Positions 43,280-51,883 of a stretch of DNA of 64,000 nucleotides are shown here, piece after piece (positions within the stretch are counted from its first letter, which is position 1; every line of letters begins with the position of its first letter). This stretch comes from an uncultured Oscillospiraceae bacterium (lineage in GTDB: Bacteria > Bacillota > Clostridia > Oscillospirales > Oscillospiraceae). The stretch lies in contig CANPWM010000001.1 in assembly GCA_947584295.1 (NCBI GenBank), positions 1 through 64,000 on the forward strand, read 5' to 3'. Under the pieces are notes generated by a model that did not search any database, was not told where the DNA came from, and saw only the letters and a list, made by a program, of their open reading frames with translations. Made by a program: the position numbers and the translations under genes.

Positions 43280-43962
43280 CTCCTTAGAAACATACGCAAC
43301 TGGCTTTCAAAATCCTGCTGTTTTCTGCGGCTGATGGGAATCGCGGCGCCGTTTGTCAGGTGTACCTCTTTAGGCATCACCGATTTGACATGGGCAAAAT
43401 TGATGATATAGCTCTGATGCGGCGACCCAAAATAGACCGGCGGCAATTCCAGAAGGATCTCTTTCAGAGTGGCGCGAAACGTGTAGGCCCTGTCCATCAT
43501 GTGAAGGATCGTGTAATGGTTGAATACCTCGAAATAGTATATCTCTTCCAATGGGACGACGTGCGAAGCGCCGTCCACGGAAAAGACAAAACGCTTTGCC
43601 GAGGCCTCATTCACCGCCGCGGACAGCGCCTCGTTGAGCTTGCTTTGCTGGATCGGTTTGGTCAGATACCGAAAGGCTATCCCGTACCCGCGAAGGGTGT
43701 ATTCCATGCTTTTGGTTAAAAAGATGATGATCGGGGCGGAACCCGTTTCCACCAGCGTTTTAGCGACATCGTAGCCGGTGGGGGGATCCATTTCGATATC
43801 CATGACAGCGATATCAAAATGCTCCCGCTTTTCCGCTGAAAAGAAGGCGGCCGCGCTGGAAAAGGGACATACCTCCATGACGCCGCCGGTGTCAAAAAGG
43901 CGAACAGCCTCCGCAAGCGCCAGCAGATCCTTTTCCTCATCATCGCAAACGGCGACACGCAT
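43276..43962 (-). CDS. LytTR-family response regulator
   Basis: About 228 aa. The receiver domain has D7/D8 and phospho-acceptor D55 (DIAVMDIEM) and the conserved FRYLTKPIQQSKL. The LytTR DNA-binding domain begins near residue 130 (RFVFSVDGASHVVPLEEIYYFEVFNHYTILH) and ends with SYIINFAHVKSVMPKEVHLTNG. The start at 43962 has ACGGAGG. It is first in the operon with the GHKL kinase and has its own promoter. Confidence 0.93.
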   Translation of the reverse strand: MRVAVCDDEEKDLLALAEAVRLFDTGGVMEVCPFSSAAAFFSAEKREHFDIAVMDIEMDPPTGYDVAKTLVETGSAPIIIFLTKSMEYTLRGYGIAFRYLTKPIQQSKLNEALSAAVNEASAKRFVFSVDGASHVVPLEEIYYFEVFNHYTILHMMDRAYTFRATLKEILLELPPVYFGSPHQSYIINFAHVKSVMPKEVHLTNGAAIPISRRKQQDFESQLRMFLRR

Positions 43963-44030
43963 GTGCAGACCTCCGTTTATCATAAATTATTTTATGTAAA
44001 CCGCACAACGATCCATTCGATATTAAAATT

Positions 44031-44059
44031 ATTATATAACAGCGGCACGATTCTATCAA
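44031..44059 (-). promoter_or_regulatory. Promoter for the LytTR/GHKL operon
   Basis: TTGATA (44059-44054), 17 bp, TATAAT (44036-44031) on the minus strand, about 70 bp before the regulator start codon. Confidence 0.75.
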
Positions 44060-44193
44060 GCCGATAATTTTCCACCTGCGCCGCGAAACCTGCCACTTAC
44101 GCCAAGTCTATTGCTTTTTCCTTTCCTTTTTGCTACTAATACATTAGAGCTTCCTTATTTCAAGCTGTATGTTGATCCCCATAGGGAGGTATC

Positions 44194-45612
44194 ATGAACG
44201 ATTTTGTGAACTTGATAATAGGCAAGCTGCAAGGCGCGATGTCACTGGCAGTCATTGCCGTCATCGTCTGTTCGATCAGCTTAGGTGTGATATTCGTATT
44301 TTACAGAGCCGGTTGCAAAAAGCCGCGAAATGTACCTTTCAACAAAATCGTGTTAATATTGATACTCGTAGGATATCTTGCCGCCTTATTCTACATTACG
44401 GTGCTGAGAACCGATATGTCCGGTGGTGTGAACTTCCACTTATTTAGAGCATGGAGAGAGGGGTGGAACAACTTCTCCTTTAAAAATTGGAGCAATATTC
44501 TGCTTAATATTTTGATGTTTGTCCCTCTTGGCATGATGCTCCCGCTCTTGAGTAAGCTATTCAGGAAGTGGTATGTAGTCCCTGGAATCGGTTTTCTCAC
44601 AAGTCTGGCAATAGAAGTAATACAATTACTGGCAAATAATGGCTTATTTGATGTTGATGACCTTTTTGCGAACACGACCGGCGTGGTTTTCGGGTACTGT
44701 CTTGTTATGCTTATCGTATCAATCTGTATCAAGGGCGAAAGAAATAGATTTCGCGCTGTTGCCTACGCGTCGGTTCCCTTACTTATTACACTTGCTATAT
44801 CGGGCATTTTTCTTACTTATCATATTCAAGATTATGGAAATATTCGGAACGCGGCCGCATATAGGGTATCTACAAACGGTGTTGAATGGAATTTGAACTG
44901 CGCGCTGTCCGGCGATGCAAAAAAAGCCCCTATCTACAAGGTTGAAACATTTGATAAAGAGTCATGTGACGAATTCGGAATTGCTTTTTTACGTAGGTTG
45001 GGTGTTACTGGAGATATTGATATTTCATATTATGACTGGGAAACTTATTTTATGGATCACAGAGAACACACCCTGATCGTTTCTCGCCTGGATCAAAGTT
45101 ATGAATACAGATATGATCCGACTGGAGAACGGAGCCCCGCGCAAACAGCCAGATCAACCATCGAATCGCTGCTCTCCAAGTATACTGTAAAAATTCCTGA
45201 AAACGCCAGCTTCCGGTACGAAGGGGAGGGGTGGCACTGTTTTGAGGTTTTGCCGGATACAGACAGTCATGAGTCTGTTGGAGGCACACTAAGGTGTCGG
45301 TATTCATCGGAAGGTATCCTGTATTGTATCCAAAACAGATTAGCATCTTATGCGTATTGTGCTGACGAAACAATACTATCCGAAGAAGATGCTTTTAAGC
45401 AGGTAAAAAAGGGCAGGTTCTCGAGCAGTTATTTTGAAGCTATGTCACCGCGTAAGGTGACTGTTGTTGCATGCGATCTGACTTATGAAGTTGACACAAA
45501 AGGATATGTTCAGCCGGTTTACGCGTTTTCGGTTGAAGTTGACGAAGCGGAAAACGATATCCAGATCAATACTATCCAAATAATGATTCCCGCGTTGAAA
45601 ATGGGTATTTGA
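44194..45612 (+). CDS. VanZ-like membrane protein with a unique C-terminal domain
   Basis: This 472-aa protein has a VanZ domain in residues about 10-190: TVLRTDMSGGVNFHLFRAW, NILLNILMFVPLGMMLPLL, GFLTSLAIEVIQLLANNGLFDVDDLFANTTGVVFG. The rest, after a further helix (VPLLITLAISGIFLTYH), is an extracytoplasmic region of about 270 aa that I do not recognise. VanZ alone gives mild teicoplanin tolerance by an unknown route. GC content is lower than in its neighbours. It has a GGGAGG ribosome site and probably its own promoter about 60 bp upstream. Confidence 0.83.
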   Translation: MNDFVNLIIGKLQGAMSLAVIAVIVCSISLGVIFVFYRAGCKKPRNVPFNKIVLILILVGYLAALFYITVLRTDMSGGVNFHLFRAWREGWNNFSFKNWSNILLNILMFVPLGMMLPLLSKLFRKWYVVPGIGFLTSLAIEVIQLLANNGLFDVDDLFANTTGVVFGYCLVMLIVSICIKGERNRFRAVAYASVPLLITLAISGIFLTYHIQDYGNIRNAAAYRVSTNGVEWNLNCALSGDAKKAPIYKVETFDKESCDEFGIAFLRRLGVTGDIDISYYDWETYFMDHREHTLIVSRLDQSYEYRYDPTGERSPAQTARSTIESLLSKYTVKIPENASFRYEGEGWHCFEVLPDTDSHESVGGTLRCRYSSEGILYCIQNRLASYAYCADETILSEEDAFKQVKKGRFSSSYFEAMSPRKVTVVACDLTYEVDTKGYVQPVYAFSVEVDEAENDIQINTIQIMIPALKMGI

Positions 45613-45631
45613 CGAAAGGAAATCCAAAGAG

Positions 45632-46099
45632 ATGGAGATTAGAAAGCTGACGGAAAGCGATTATGAGCAGGTTCTGGAGCTGTATGTGGCGCTTGATGAC
45701 TTCCACGCCAAAGCAAGGCCGGACTGCTGTGTGCTGCGGGAGGGGGAGGAGACCTATCCACGGGAGGCGTACGCGGAAAATCTGGTTTGCCCGGAGGTTT
45801 TGCAGCTGGGGGCCTTTGAGGGGGAGCGGCTCATTGGCGTGGTTCGGGCGACGCTCTGGGAGGATAGCGTCATGGTCAAGGGGCTGAGGAACGTGTGCCT
45901 TGACAACATCTACGTCCTGCCCGCCTATCGCCGCCGGGGCATCGCGGCGAGGCTCTTTGCCATGGTGGAGGACTGGGCCAGGGAGCGGGGGGCGGTGCGG
46001 CTGGATCTTTACACCTGGGACTTCAACAAGGGGGCCATAGCCATGTATCGGGCCATGGGCATGACGCCCCAGCAATATGTGTTTGAAAAGAAGCTGTGA
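45632..46099 (+). CDS. GNAT family N-acetyltransferase
   Basis: This 155-aa protein has the acetyl-CoA loop (VLPAYRRRGIAARLFAMVEDWA) and the preceding strand (GLRNVCLDNIYV). The terminal LDLYTWDFNKGAIAMYRAMGM motif is typical of stand-alone GNATs. It lies 19 bp after the VanZ gene with an AAAGGAA site, so probably cotranscribed. Its base composition is GC-rich again, unlike VanZ. Confidence 0.88.
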   Translation: MEIRKLTESDYEQVLELYVALDDFHAKARPDCCVLREGEETYPREAYAENLVCPEVLQLGAFEGERLIGVVRATLWEDSVMVKGLRNVCLDNIYVLPAYRRRGIAARLFAMVEDWARERGAVRLDLYTWDFNKGAIAMYRAMGMTPQQYVFEKKL

Positions 46100-46187
46100 T
46101 TCGGAGCTAAGTAAATTTATCAGACTGACAGGGATCCCCTGTTCCGGGAACACAAAACGGGATCGGGAGTCATTTAAAGGAGTGGAT

Positions 46188-46355
46188 ATGAAAAATAAAT
46201 CATTACCATTTATTTTTGGCGTTGTCCTGTTGGTCGTTTGCCTGATCGGTATATTTGTAACGATTCTCAACAATAAAGAGGTCTCAGGATTCCTGATCGG
46301 ATATACCGGCGCATTGTGCGGGATTTTGGTTAAGTACATTTTTGATAAACATTAA
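46188..46355 (+). CDS. Small two-helix membrane protein
   Basis: This 55-aa protein is almost wholly hydrophobic, with two helices (LPFIFGVVLLVVCLIGIFVTIL and GFLIGYTGALCGILVKYIF). The ATG at 46188 follows AAAGGAGTGGAT at good spacing, which supports translation. No family is recognised. Confidence 0.6.
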   Translation: MKNKSLPFIFGVVLLVVCLIGIFVTILNNKEVSGFLIGYTGALCGILVKYIFDKH

Positions 46356-46378
46356 TTTTTCAATCGGAGGTTTTTGAA

Positions 46379-46600
46379 ATGAAAAGTATCCATGCGTCTG
46401 TACTTCCCACGGTTTTGATGTTGGGATCCATGCCGGCTTTCGCGTCCGCGGTGGAAAGCTCTTTTATGGATATTCCCTCTGACACGTGGCACACGCAGGC
46501 CGTGGCCTTTGCTTATTCCAAGGGGCTGATGTCTGGCGTCGGCCGGGATCGCTTTGATCCCCGGGGGGCCGCGACCCGCGCCATGGCTGTAACCGCATGA
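46379..46600 (+). pseudogene. Truncated S-layer homology protein
   Basis: 73 aa: a signal peptide (SVLPTVLMLGSMPAFASA) and most of one SLH repeat (FMDIPSDTWHTQAVAFAYSKGLMSGVGRDRFDPRGAATRAMAVTA), then a stop. Full proteins of this kind have three SLH repeats and further domains. It has a good GGAGGTTTTTGAA site, so a short product may be made, but it looks like a 5' remnant. Confidence 0.75.
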
Positions 46601-47013
46601 TAAAAAAGAGTGGAAAATCAAATAAAATGAGCATTTCCTGCATTGTAATATTCTGCCTTATTCTAATGCTTATGGGAAGTATGCTTATGATTGGTTTTAT
46701 TAGGAACCTTCCTGTTGACTGGGACGCAGGCGCTTGCAGGGGAGGATATTCCGCCTTTATATTTGACAAGTATAGCGATTCGCTTACACATAAATTCGTT
46801 GACGGGTCAATGATGCGTAATGAAATCATATCTGCGGAAGCCATTAAAGGTACACAGGAAGCTAAATGGAAAGGTAATACGATATTTCTAAAGTTTGATG
46901 TTCGATACGAAAATACTGAACGTGATACTGTTACTGAGACCGTTAGTTTTGTGGGGAGAAGGAAATGGTTCGATACCTATGATTGGGTCGAAGTGATTGT
47001 AGATAGTGATTAA
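46597..47013 (+). CDS. Membrane-anchored protein of unknown function
   Basis: 138 aa with an N-terminal membrane helix (MSISCIVIFCLILMLMGSMLMIGFI) and an extracytoplasmic domain of about 100 residues (NEIISAEAIKGTQEAKWKGNTIFLKFDVRYENTERD). The ATG overlaps the SLH remnant's stop (ATGA); no strong ribosome site of its own is visible. Not recognised as a known family. GC content is low. Confidence 0.6.
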   Translation: MIKKSGKSNKMSISCIVIFCLILMLMGSMLMIGFIRNLPVDWDAGACRGGYSAFIFDKYSDSLTHKFVDGSMMRNEIISAEAIKGTQEAKWKGNTIFLKFDVRYENTERDTVTETVSFVGRRKWFDTYDWVEVIVDSD

Positions 47014-47107
47014 AACTGGCATCAAAAGTTGTAGCGCAGCCGATCCATATCTACTCCGCAACAGAGTTGATGGAGTTAAACAGAGACTGATTTAAAAGAG
47101 GTGTCAT

Positions 47108-47425
47108 ATGGAAATTATTTTTGAAGAACCGATTACTTCCTTCTTGGTTGGGGGTGTTCTGCTGGGTGTGGAATTTGTATTCCAGTTATTCCTTTGCAAT
47201 AAAGCAAGAAAGACATCTGTTAAGCTGATTCCTTCGTACGGCTTCCTCCTGCTGGTGGGGATTACCTTGCTTACCTGTTTGGGCGCTTTTGGGACAGGCG
47301 ACGGTTTCTTGGGGAATGTAAATATGTTGGTCGCGGGGATTCTTGCAATAATCAGTTTGTTCGCTTTGGCGGGCATAGTTGCCGCTTGGATAGTTTATTA
47401 CTGTCAAATAAAGCGGAGACGATAA
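47108..47425 (+). CDS. Small polytopic membrane protein of unknown function
   Basis: 105 aa with three hydrophobic helices (FLVGGVLLGVEFVFQLFLC, YGFLLLVGITLLTCLGAF, LVAGILAIISLFALAGIVAAWIVYY) and a basic C-terminus (KIRRR-like). The ATG follows AAAGAGGTGTCAT. Not recognised. Confidence 0.6.
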   Translation: MEIIFEEPITSFLVGGVLLGVEFVFQLFLCNKARKTSVKLIPSYGFLLLVGITLLTCLGAFGTGDGFLGNVNMLVAGILAIISLFALAGIVAAWIVYYCQIKRRR

Positions 47426-47447
47426 CCCCGCATACATTTGCCTGCTA

Positions 47448-47726
47448 TTGCCTATTATCGTTTTTTGCGGCATGATATCCATTAAAGAAGGCTTTGAAAA
47501 TCAGGATCCAATTGGCTCAGGAATGGTAGATGATCGCATTATTGTCTATGATTATGCCTGCGGGTTAAGCTACGAGCTTTCGGACAGGTGTAAATTTGAC
47601 TATGTTCTCACTATGCAGGGGGACTCCCTTATTGTGGAAAAGCGGGGTTACATGCAAGATGAACTGGTCGAATCAGGGGAACTGGTATTTCTCGATGATA
47701 CGATCCAGATTAAAAGAGAAGGATAA
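47448..47726 (+). CDS. Possible truncated lipoprotein
   Basis: 92 codons from TTG. Reading from slightly upstream gives ICLLLPIIVFCGM, like the end of a lipoprotein signal with lipobox Cys, followed by a small beta-rich domain (DDRIIVYDYACGLSYELSDRCKFDYVLTMQGDSLIVEKRG). There is no clear start codon with a ribosome site, so the 5' end may be lost or frameshifted. Low confidence as an intact gene. Confidence 0.4.
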   Translation: MPIIVFCGMISIKEGFENQDPIGSGMVDDRIIVYDYACGLSYELSDRCKFDYVLTMQGDSLIVEKRGYMQDELVESGELVFLDDTIQIKREG

Positions 47727-47783
47727 ATGCAAGCTTTCCGGGGATAAGAGTAAGACGAATCAATAGGATAAGGGGTATGCCGT

Positions 47784-48227
47784 ATGAGGAAAAGGCCGCG
47801 TACTGTCAGCGGAATAGCTCTTTTGCTGTCTCTGTTACTGACTTTTTCCGCTTGCGGGACGAAAGAGGCAAAGGTGACCGGCATAGAAGCCGGCATTACC
47901 GACCTCGATGCGAATGATTTTCGTCCTTCCGCGCTTTCAGACGACAGCACCTTGAGCAAAAACGACTGCGTGCTGAAGGTGGGGGAGCAGTACCGCTTAG
48001 TGGTGGGTTTTACATATCACGGCGGCAGCCGTCAGCCGGGTTTTGAAAACGCGGATATTATTAAGCTCTATTATGACAGCAATCTTTTCCAAATTGGGGA
48101 GCCAACCACAGACTCCGGTCAGCTGATATATCCTCTGGTGTGCAAACAGGAGTTCACATACGCGGCGATCCTCGTCGAAGCGTCTGAGAAATATTGCGCC
48201 GAGGTGATCGTCAGCGCCGCAAAATAA
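47784..48227 (+). CDS. Lipoprotein of unknown function
   Basis: 147 aa with a lipobox signal (IALLLSLLLTFSACG) and a compact domain of about 120 residues (VLKVGEQYRLVVGFTYHGGSRQPGFENADIIKLYYDSNLFQIG ... EKYCAEVIVSAAK). The domain resembles an extracellular Ig-like beta sandwich, but no family is recognised. It has a weak ribosome site (AAGGGG). It lies in the small-gene cluster after the VanZ and GNAT genes. Confidence 0.7.
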   Translation: MRKRPRTVSGIALLLSLLLTFSACGTKEAKVTGIEAGITDLDANDFRPSALSDDSTLSKNDCVLKVGEQYRLVVGFTYHGGSRQPGFENADIIKLYYDSNLFQIGEPTTDSGQLIYPLVCKQEFTYAAILVEASEKYCAEVIVSAAK

Positions 48228-48429
48228 GCGATATACATTCCGGCTCAATGCGGAGTTTATGGAGGATACGATGGAGAGAGCTTTTAAGCGCAGTTTATGC
48301 CGCGACATTTTATATGAAAAGCGGAGAAAAGATTTACTTTATTATCTTCAATAAACCGCGTTTCAATAAATTCTGCCAGGAATATTGGGGCAAGGCAAAA
48401 TCTTTAAAAATATATGCGGGAGGTAAAAA

Positions 48430-48705
48430 ATGGACTGGTGGAACGTATCGGTGTTTGGTATAATACCCGTTTTTACTGTTGCGCTGATTTTCTTTATTAA
48501 GCGAAAACTTCTTTGGACAGCGCCGCTCATTTCAACCATGATTTCCGCGATCATCAGCGTAATAGCTGTGCCGGACATTCTGAGCGAAGGCGAATATCGG
48601 GCGCTTTTTAGGATCGGGCTGCTTCTCCATTTTGCCATCGTCGTTCTTTTGACGGCGATTGCCTACATCATTGCGCTTACGCTAAAGCGGAAGCAGGATC
48701 AATAA
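48430..48705 (+). CDS. Small three-helix membrane protein
   Basis: 91 aa with helices at VFGIIPVFTVALIFFI, LISTMISAIISVIAV and GLLLHFAIVVLLTAIAYIIAL and a short charged tail. The ATG has a GGGAGGTAAAAA site. Not recognised. The following 48706-48791 encodes a terminated frame fragment (INADLRLFRQVNEKDE...) without a start, probably the 3' end of a lost gene. Confidence 0.6.
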   Translation: MDWWNVSVFGIIPVFTVALIFFIKRKLLWTAPLISTMISAIISVIAVPDILSEGEYRALFRIGLLLHFAIVVLLTAIAYIIALTLKRKQDQ

Positions 48706-48882
48706 TAAACGCCGATTTGCGCCTTTTCCGGCAGGTGAATGAAAAAGACGAGCCGCTGAATCTGACGGATCGCCATTTTTCGCTGGAGTAAGTGGTTAAA
48801 AATTCTATTGCCGTCAGCCAAAATCTATCGGAAAGAAGGGATCGGGGGGTTCCCCTCCCGATTCCATCATGCCGTCGGCGCC

Positions 48883-48914
48883 AAAAAAGGACTTGCGAAA
48901 GCAAGTCCTTTTTT
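48883..48914 (-). terminator. Terminator of tRNA-Leu
   Basis: A perfect 14-bp stem AAAAAAGGACTTGC / GCAAGTCCTTTTTT with a GAAA loop, directly after the tRNA CCA end on the minus strand. The T-run is encoded by the stem itself. Confidence 0.93.
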
Positions 48915-48997
48915 GGTGCGGGTAGTGGGACTTGAACCCACACGGTATAGCCACAGGAACCTAAATCCTGCGCGTCTGCCAATTCCGCCATACCCGC
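48914..48997 (-). tRNA. tRNA-Leu, anticodon TAG
   Basis: Reading the minus strand: acceptor GCGGGTA pairs with TACCCGC, the anticodon arm is AGGATTTAGGTTCCT with loop TTTAGGT (anticodon TAG, reading CUA), a long variable arm follows, the T-arm is GTGGGTTCAAGTCCCAC and CCA is encoded. The long variable arm is class II, as expected for Leu. Confidence 0.95.
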
Positions 48998-50079
48998 GTG
49001 TTCTTTTTAACTTGTGCGTCTCAAAAACCTTTCACCAAGGTAACAGTACCTAAATCTATCGTGTATGCCAATTTTACCACGGGCGCAAGTTGTGATAATT
49101 ATTTTTTATGATTTCCTCACTGGAAGGCATCTAGCATGTCCGCCATTTCCACCATACCCCAATATAAATAGTTGTTCAGATTACTAATGCAAATGCCATT
49201 TGCCTTCGTGGTTTAATTATTTCTCCACTCTGTCAATCCGTTAGCACTGCGCCCCATGACAACACCCGCCGCTGTAGAAGGGCTGCTGAACACCTTGTTG
49301 TCCGTAAACATCCAATCGGCGTCAATTGTTCCGTCTTTTATCAGCCTGTCCCGCAAATCGCAAATATTTTTTGGACATGATTTTGTCACTGAATTAGCAG
49401 TATGAGAACCTTTTAAAACTACAAATCCTTCACTCGTCCGCATTCCCCGGGCATTAGCGCCGCGAGCGGCACTAATATACAACACCTCGTTGGACTTCTC
49501 AGCCTCAACAGTTTCTACATCTGAAACTATGGGTTCCAGGACTTTATGTCCCAGAACATTGTTTATCATACGAATATAATATAGAAATTCGTCCATTTCT
49601 GCCTGTTCAGCCTCTGTGATCGAAGCATCAGCAGGAGCGGTGGAGTTTTCAATAATATATCTGTTTGCCTCTTTAGCTAACATATAACACCTATGCTCCA
49701 AATATTTGATATGAGCTTTATTAAGGCGGTTATCCTTGCTGATGAATACTATACACTCATTCCAGAAATCTTTTCCGTTTGGCGCGTCATGCTGTTTCAG
49801 TCTTGCCAAAACATCTTCTGCTTCGCCAATATATACGATTCCTTTTCCATCGGAATCGTTATTTCCGAATAAAAAATATACACCACAGGCATTCAAATCT
49901 TTTCTGTCATCACAACGTTTTATATCTATTCTCGGGATTTTATATGCCTTTCCATTCCAATTAGACAATTCGCAAACCCAACGTTTATTTGGGTCACCTT
50001 CAATTAAAAAAAGGGATATTGTTTTTCCGAAAGTTGTCATTATTTATTCCCCTCTATCAATTTCCGCCATACCCGCGTA
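48998..50079. mobile_element. Small low-GC island beside tRNA-Leu, bounded by tRNA fragments
   Basis: The near-repeat CAATT(T)CCGCCATACCCGCGT occurs at the 5' end of the tRNA (48980-48999) and again at 50058-50078. It encloses about 1.08 kb of AT-rich DNA with one gene (GIY-YIG). Two more decayed tRNA-Leu 5' halves lie inside: 49048-49083 (ACCTAAATCTATCGTGTATG then CCAATTTTACC) and 49121-49160 (CTAGCATGTCCGCCATTTCC then ACCATACCCC). No integrase is present, so this looks like a remnant or a satellite mobilised in trans. Confidence 0.7.
49213..50040 (-). CDS. GIY-YIG nuclease-like protein with DUF4357 domain
   Basis: 275 aa. The GIY-YIG core is GVYFLFGNND (53-62) and GIVYIGEAEDVLARLKQHD (67-85; R80), with a following CIVFISKDNRLNKAHIKYLEHRC segment in which E and the basic residues fit the active site. 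The C-terminal DUF4357 region ends SPSTAAGVVMGRSANGLTEWRN. Such proteins are common in defence islands and phage-like elements; the target is unknown. GC content is much lower than in the flanks, and it is the only gene in the tRNA-flanked island. Confidence 0.88.
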   Translation of the reverse strand: MTTFGKTISLFLIEGDPNKRWVCELSNWNGKAYKIPRIDIKRCDDRKDLNACGVYFLFGNNDSDGKGIVYIGEAEDVLARLKQHDAPNGKDFWNECIVFISKDNRLNKAHIKYLEHRCYMLAKEANRYIIENSTAPADASITEAEQAEMDEFLYYIRMINNVLGHKVLEPIVSDVETVEAEKSNEVLYISAARGANARGMRTSEGFVVLKGSHTANSVTKSCPKNICDLRDRLIKDGTIDADWMFTDNKVFSSPSTAAGVVMGRSANGLTEWRNN

Positions 50080-50119
50080 TAAGGCTATTGTAACACCGGC
50101 GTTTTTGGCTGTCAAGGCA

Positions 50120-50148
50120 TTGCTTTTGCCGTTAAATTGGATTATACT
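50120..50148 (+). promoter_or_regulatory. Promoter for the GH2 gene
   Basis: TTGCTT (50120-50125), 17 bp, TATACT (50143-50148), 28 bp before the ATG. Confidence 0.7.
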
Positions 50149-50176
50149 GAAAGAAAAACCCACGGAGGGCGGGCAT

Positions 50177-51835
50177 ATGAGCTGGAGCAAGGAATATCCG
50201 AGACCCCTGATGCGCCGGGAGAGCTTTCTGGCGATTACCGACGGCTGGACGCTGAACGGGAAGCCTATCCGGGTGCCGTTCCCCCCGGAGGCGGAGCTGT
50301 CCGGCTTTACCGGGCATCTGACCGGCGGGCTGGACTACAAAACGGTCTTTACGATCCCGGAGGGATTTCTGCCTGAGGGACACAGGCTGATCCTCCACCT
50401 GGGCGCGGTGGATCAGACGGCCGATGTGCTGGTCAACGGGCGGCCTGTGGCCAGCCACGAGGGCGGGTATCTGCCCTTTTCCGCCGACATCACGGGCGCG
50501 CTGAGCGGCGACCGCAACGAACTGCGCGTCCTGGCGCGGGACACCCTCTCCCCGGCCTATCCCTACGGCAAGCAGTCCAAAAAGCCCCACGGAATGTGGT
50601 ATACGCCCGTGTCCGGCATCTGGCAGACGGTCTGGCTGGAGGCGGTGCCCTCCGTGGGCGCTGTCCGCGCTTTGCGCACGGTGAGCGATCTGGAGAGCGT
50701 CACCGTCACCGTGGACACCGACGCGCCCTTTACCGTGACGATCCCCGCCGCCGGGATCCGTGTGGAGAGCGGGGAGAGGCGCGTACAGATCTCCATTCCC
50801 GACCCGCGCCTTTGGACGCCGGAGGAGCCGAATTTATACGATTTCACCGTGGAGACCGCCACGGACAGGGTGGAGGGGTATTTCGCCCTGCGCACCGTCA
50901 CTTTGCGGGAGGCGGGGGGCCATACGCGGCTGTGCCTCAACGGCGAGCCGGTCTACCTCCACGGCGTTCTGGATCAGGGCTACTTTCAGGACGGCCTTTT
51001 CCTGCCCGCCGAGCCGGAGGAATATGAGCGGGATATCCTGCGCGTGAAGGAGCTGGGCTTCAACACCCTGCGCAAGCACGTGAAGCTGGAGCCGGAGGCC
51101 TTCTACGCCGCCTGTGACCGGCTGGGTATGCTGGTGCTGCAGGACATGGTCAACGCCGGGGAATATCACCGCTTCCGCGACACGATCCTGCCGAATCTGG
51201 GCTTCACCCGCCGGAACGACAACCGGGCCGTGGTGACGAAACGCCAGGCGGAGCAGTTCGAGGCCAATGTGCGCGGCACCATCGAGCGACTCCGCTCCCA
51301 CCCCTGCGTGGTGGGCTACACCATCTTCAACGAGGGCTGGGGGCAGTACGACTCTGACCGCATCTACCGGGATTGCAAACGGGCCGACCCCACCCGGGTG
51401 TTCATCTCCACCTCCGGGTGGTTCGCCGGAAAGGAGTCCGACGCCAGGAGCTGTCACGTCTATCTGAAAACAAAGGTCTTAAAGCCCGCCAGACCGGGGC
51501 GGTTTTTGATCCTCTCCGAGTGCGGGGGCTTCTCCCGGCGCGTCAGGGGCCACGTTATGAAGGGGCGGCGCAACTACGGCTACGGGCGGCGTCAGGACAC
51601 CGAGGAGGAGCTGACCGGGAAGATCGCCGACCTCTATAACCATATGGTGCTGCCCTCCATGGACAACGGCCTGTGCGGCTCCATCTACACCCAGCTTTCC
51701 GATGTGGAAGGGGAGACCAACGGCCTATACACCTATGACCGCCAGGTGTGCAAGGTGACAAAAAGCTCCCTCCTGGAGATCGCCAAGCAGCTAAAGGTGC
51801 GCTTTGACGACCTGGTGGGGAGGAAGATGTACTGA
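50177..51835 (+). CDS. Glycoside hydrolase family 2 (beta-galactosidase/glucuronidase type)
   Basis: 552 aa: an N-terminal jelly-roll sugar-binding domain (about 30-180), an Ig-like domain (about 185-275) and a TIM barrel. The barrel carries the acid/base E386 in VGYTIFNEGWGQYD and a likely nucleophile E448 in RFLILSECGGFS. It is shorter than LacZ, with no C-terminal domains. It has no signal peptide, so it is cytoplasmic. The exact sugar (galactoside, glucuronide or mannoside) is not decided by the sequence. The ATG at 50177 follows GGAGGGCGGGC; upstream codons belong to the island. Confidence 0.92.
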   Translation: MSWSKEYPRPLMRRESFLAITDGWTLNGKPIRVPFPPEAELSGFTGHLTGGLDYKTVFTIPEGFLPEGHRLILHLGAVDQTADVLVNGRPVASHEGGYLPFSADITGALSGDRNELRVLARDTLSPAYPYGKQSKKPHGMWYTPVSGIWQTVWLEAVPSVGAVRALRTVSDLESVTVTVDTDAPFTVTIPAAGIRVESGERRVQISIPDPRLWTPEEPNLYDFTVETATDRVEGYFALRTVTLREAGGHTRLCLNGEPVYLHGVLDQGYFQDGLFLPAEPEEYERDILRVKELGFNTLRKHVKLEPEAFYAACDRLGMLVLQDMVNAGEYHRFRDTILPNLGFTRRNDNRAVVTKRQAEQFEANVRGTIERLRSHPCVVGYTIFNEGWGQYDSDRIYRDCKRADPTRVFISTSGWFAGKESDARSCHVYLKTKVLKPARPGRFLILSECGGFSRRVRGHVMKGRRNYGYGRRQDTEEELTGKIADLYNHMVLPSMDNGLCGSIYTQLSDVEGETNGLYTYDRQVCKVTKSSLLEIAKQLKVRFDDLVGRKMY

Positions 51836-51883
51836 GTCTGGAACTTTAGACAAAGATATCTCCCGGGGGCGGGGGATAGGGGG

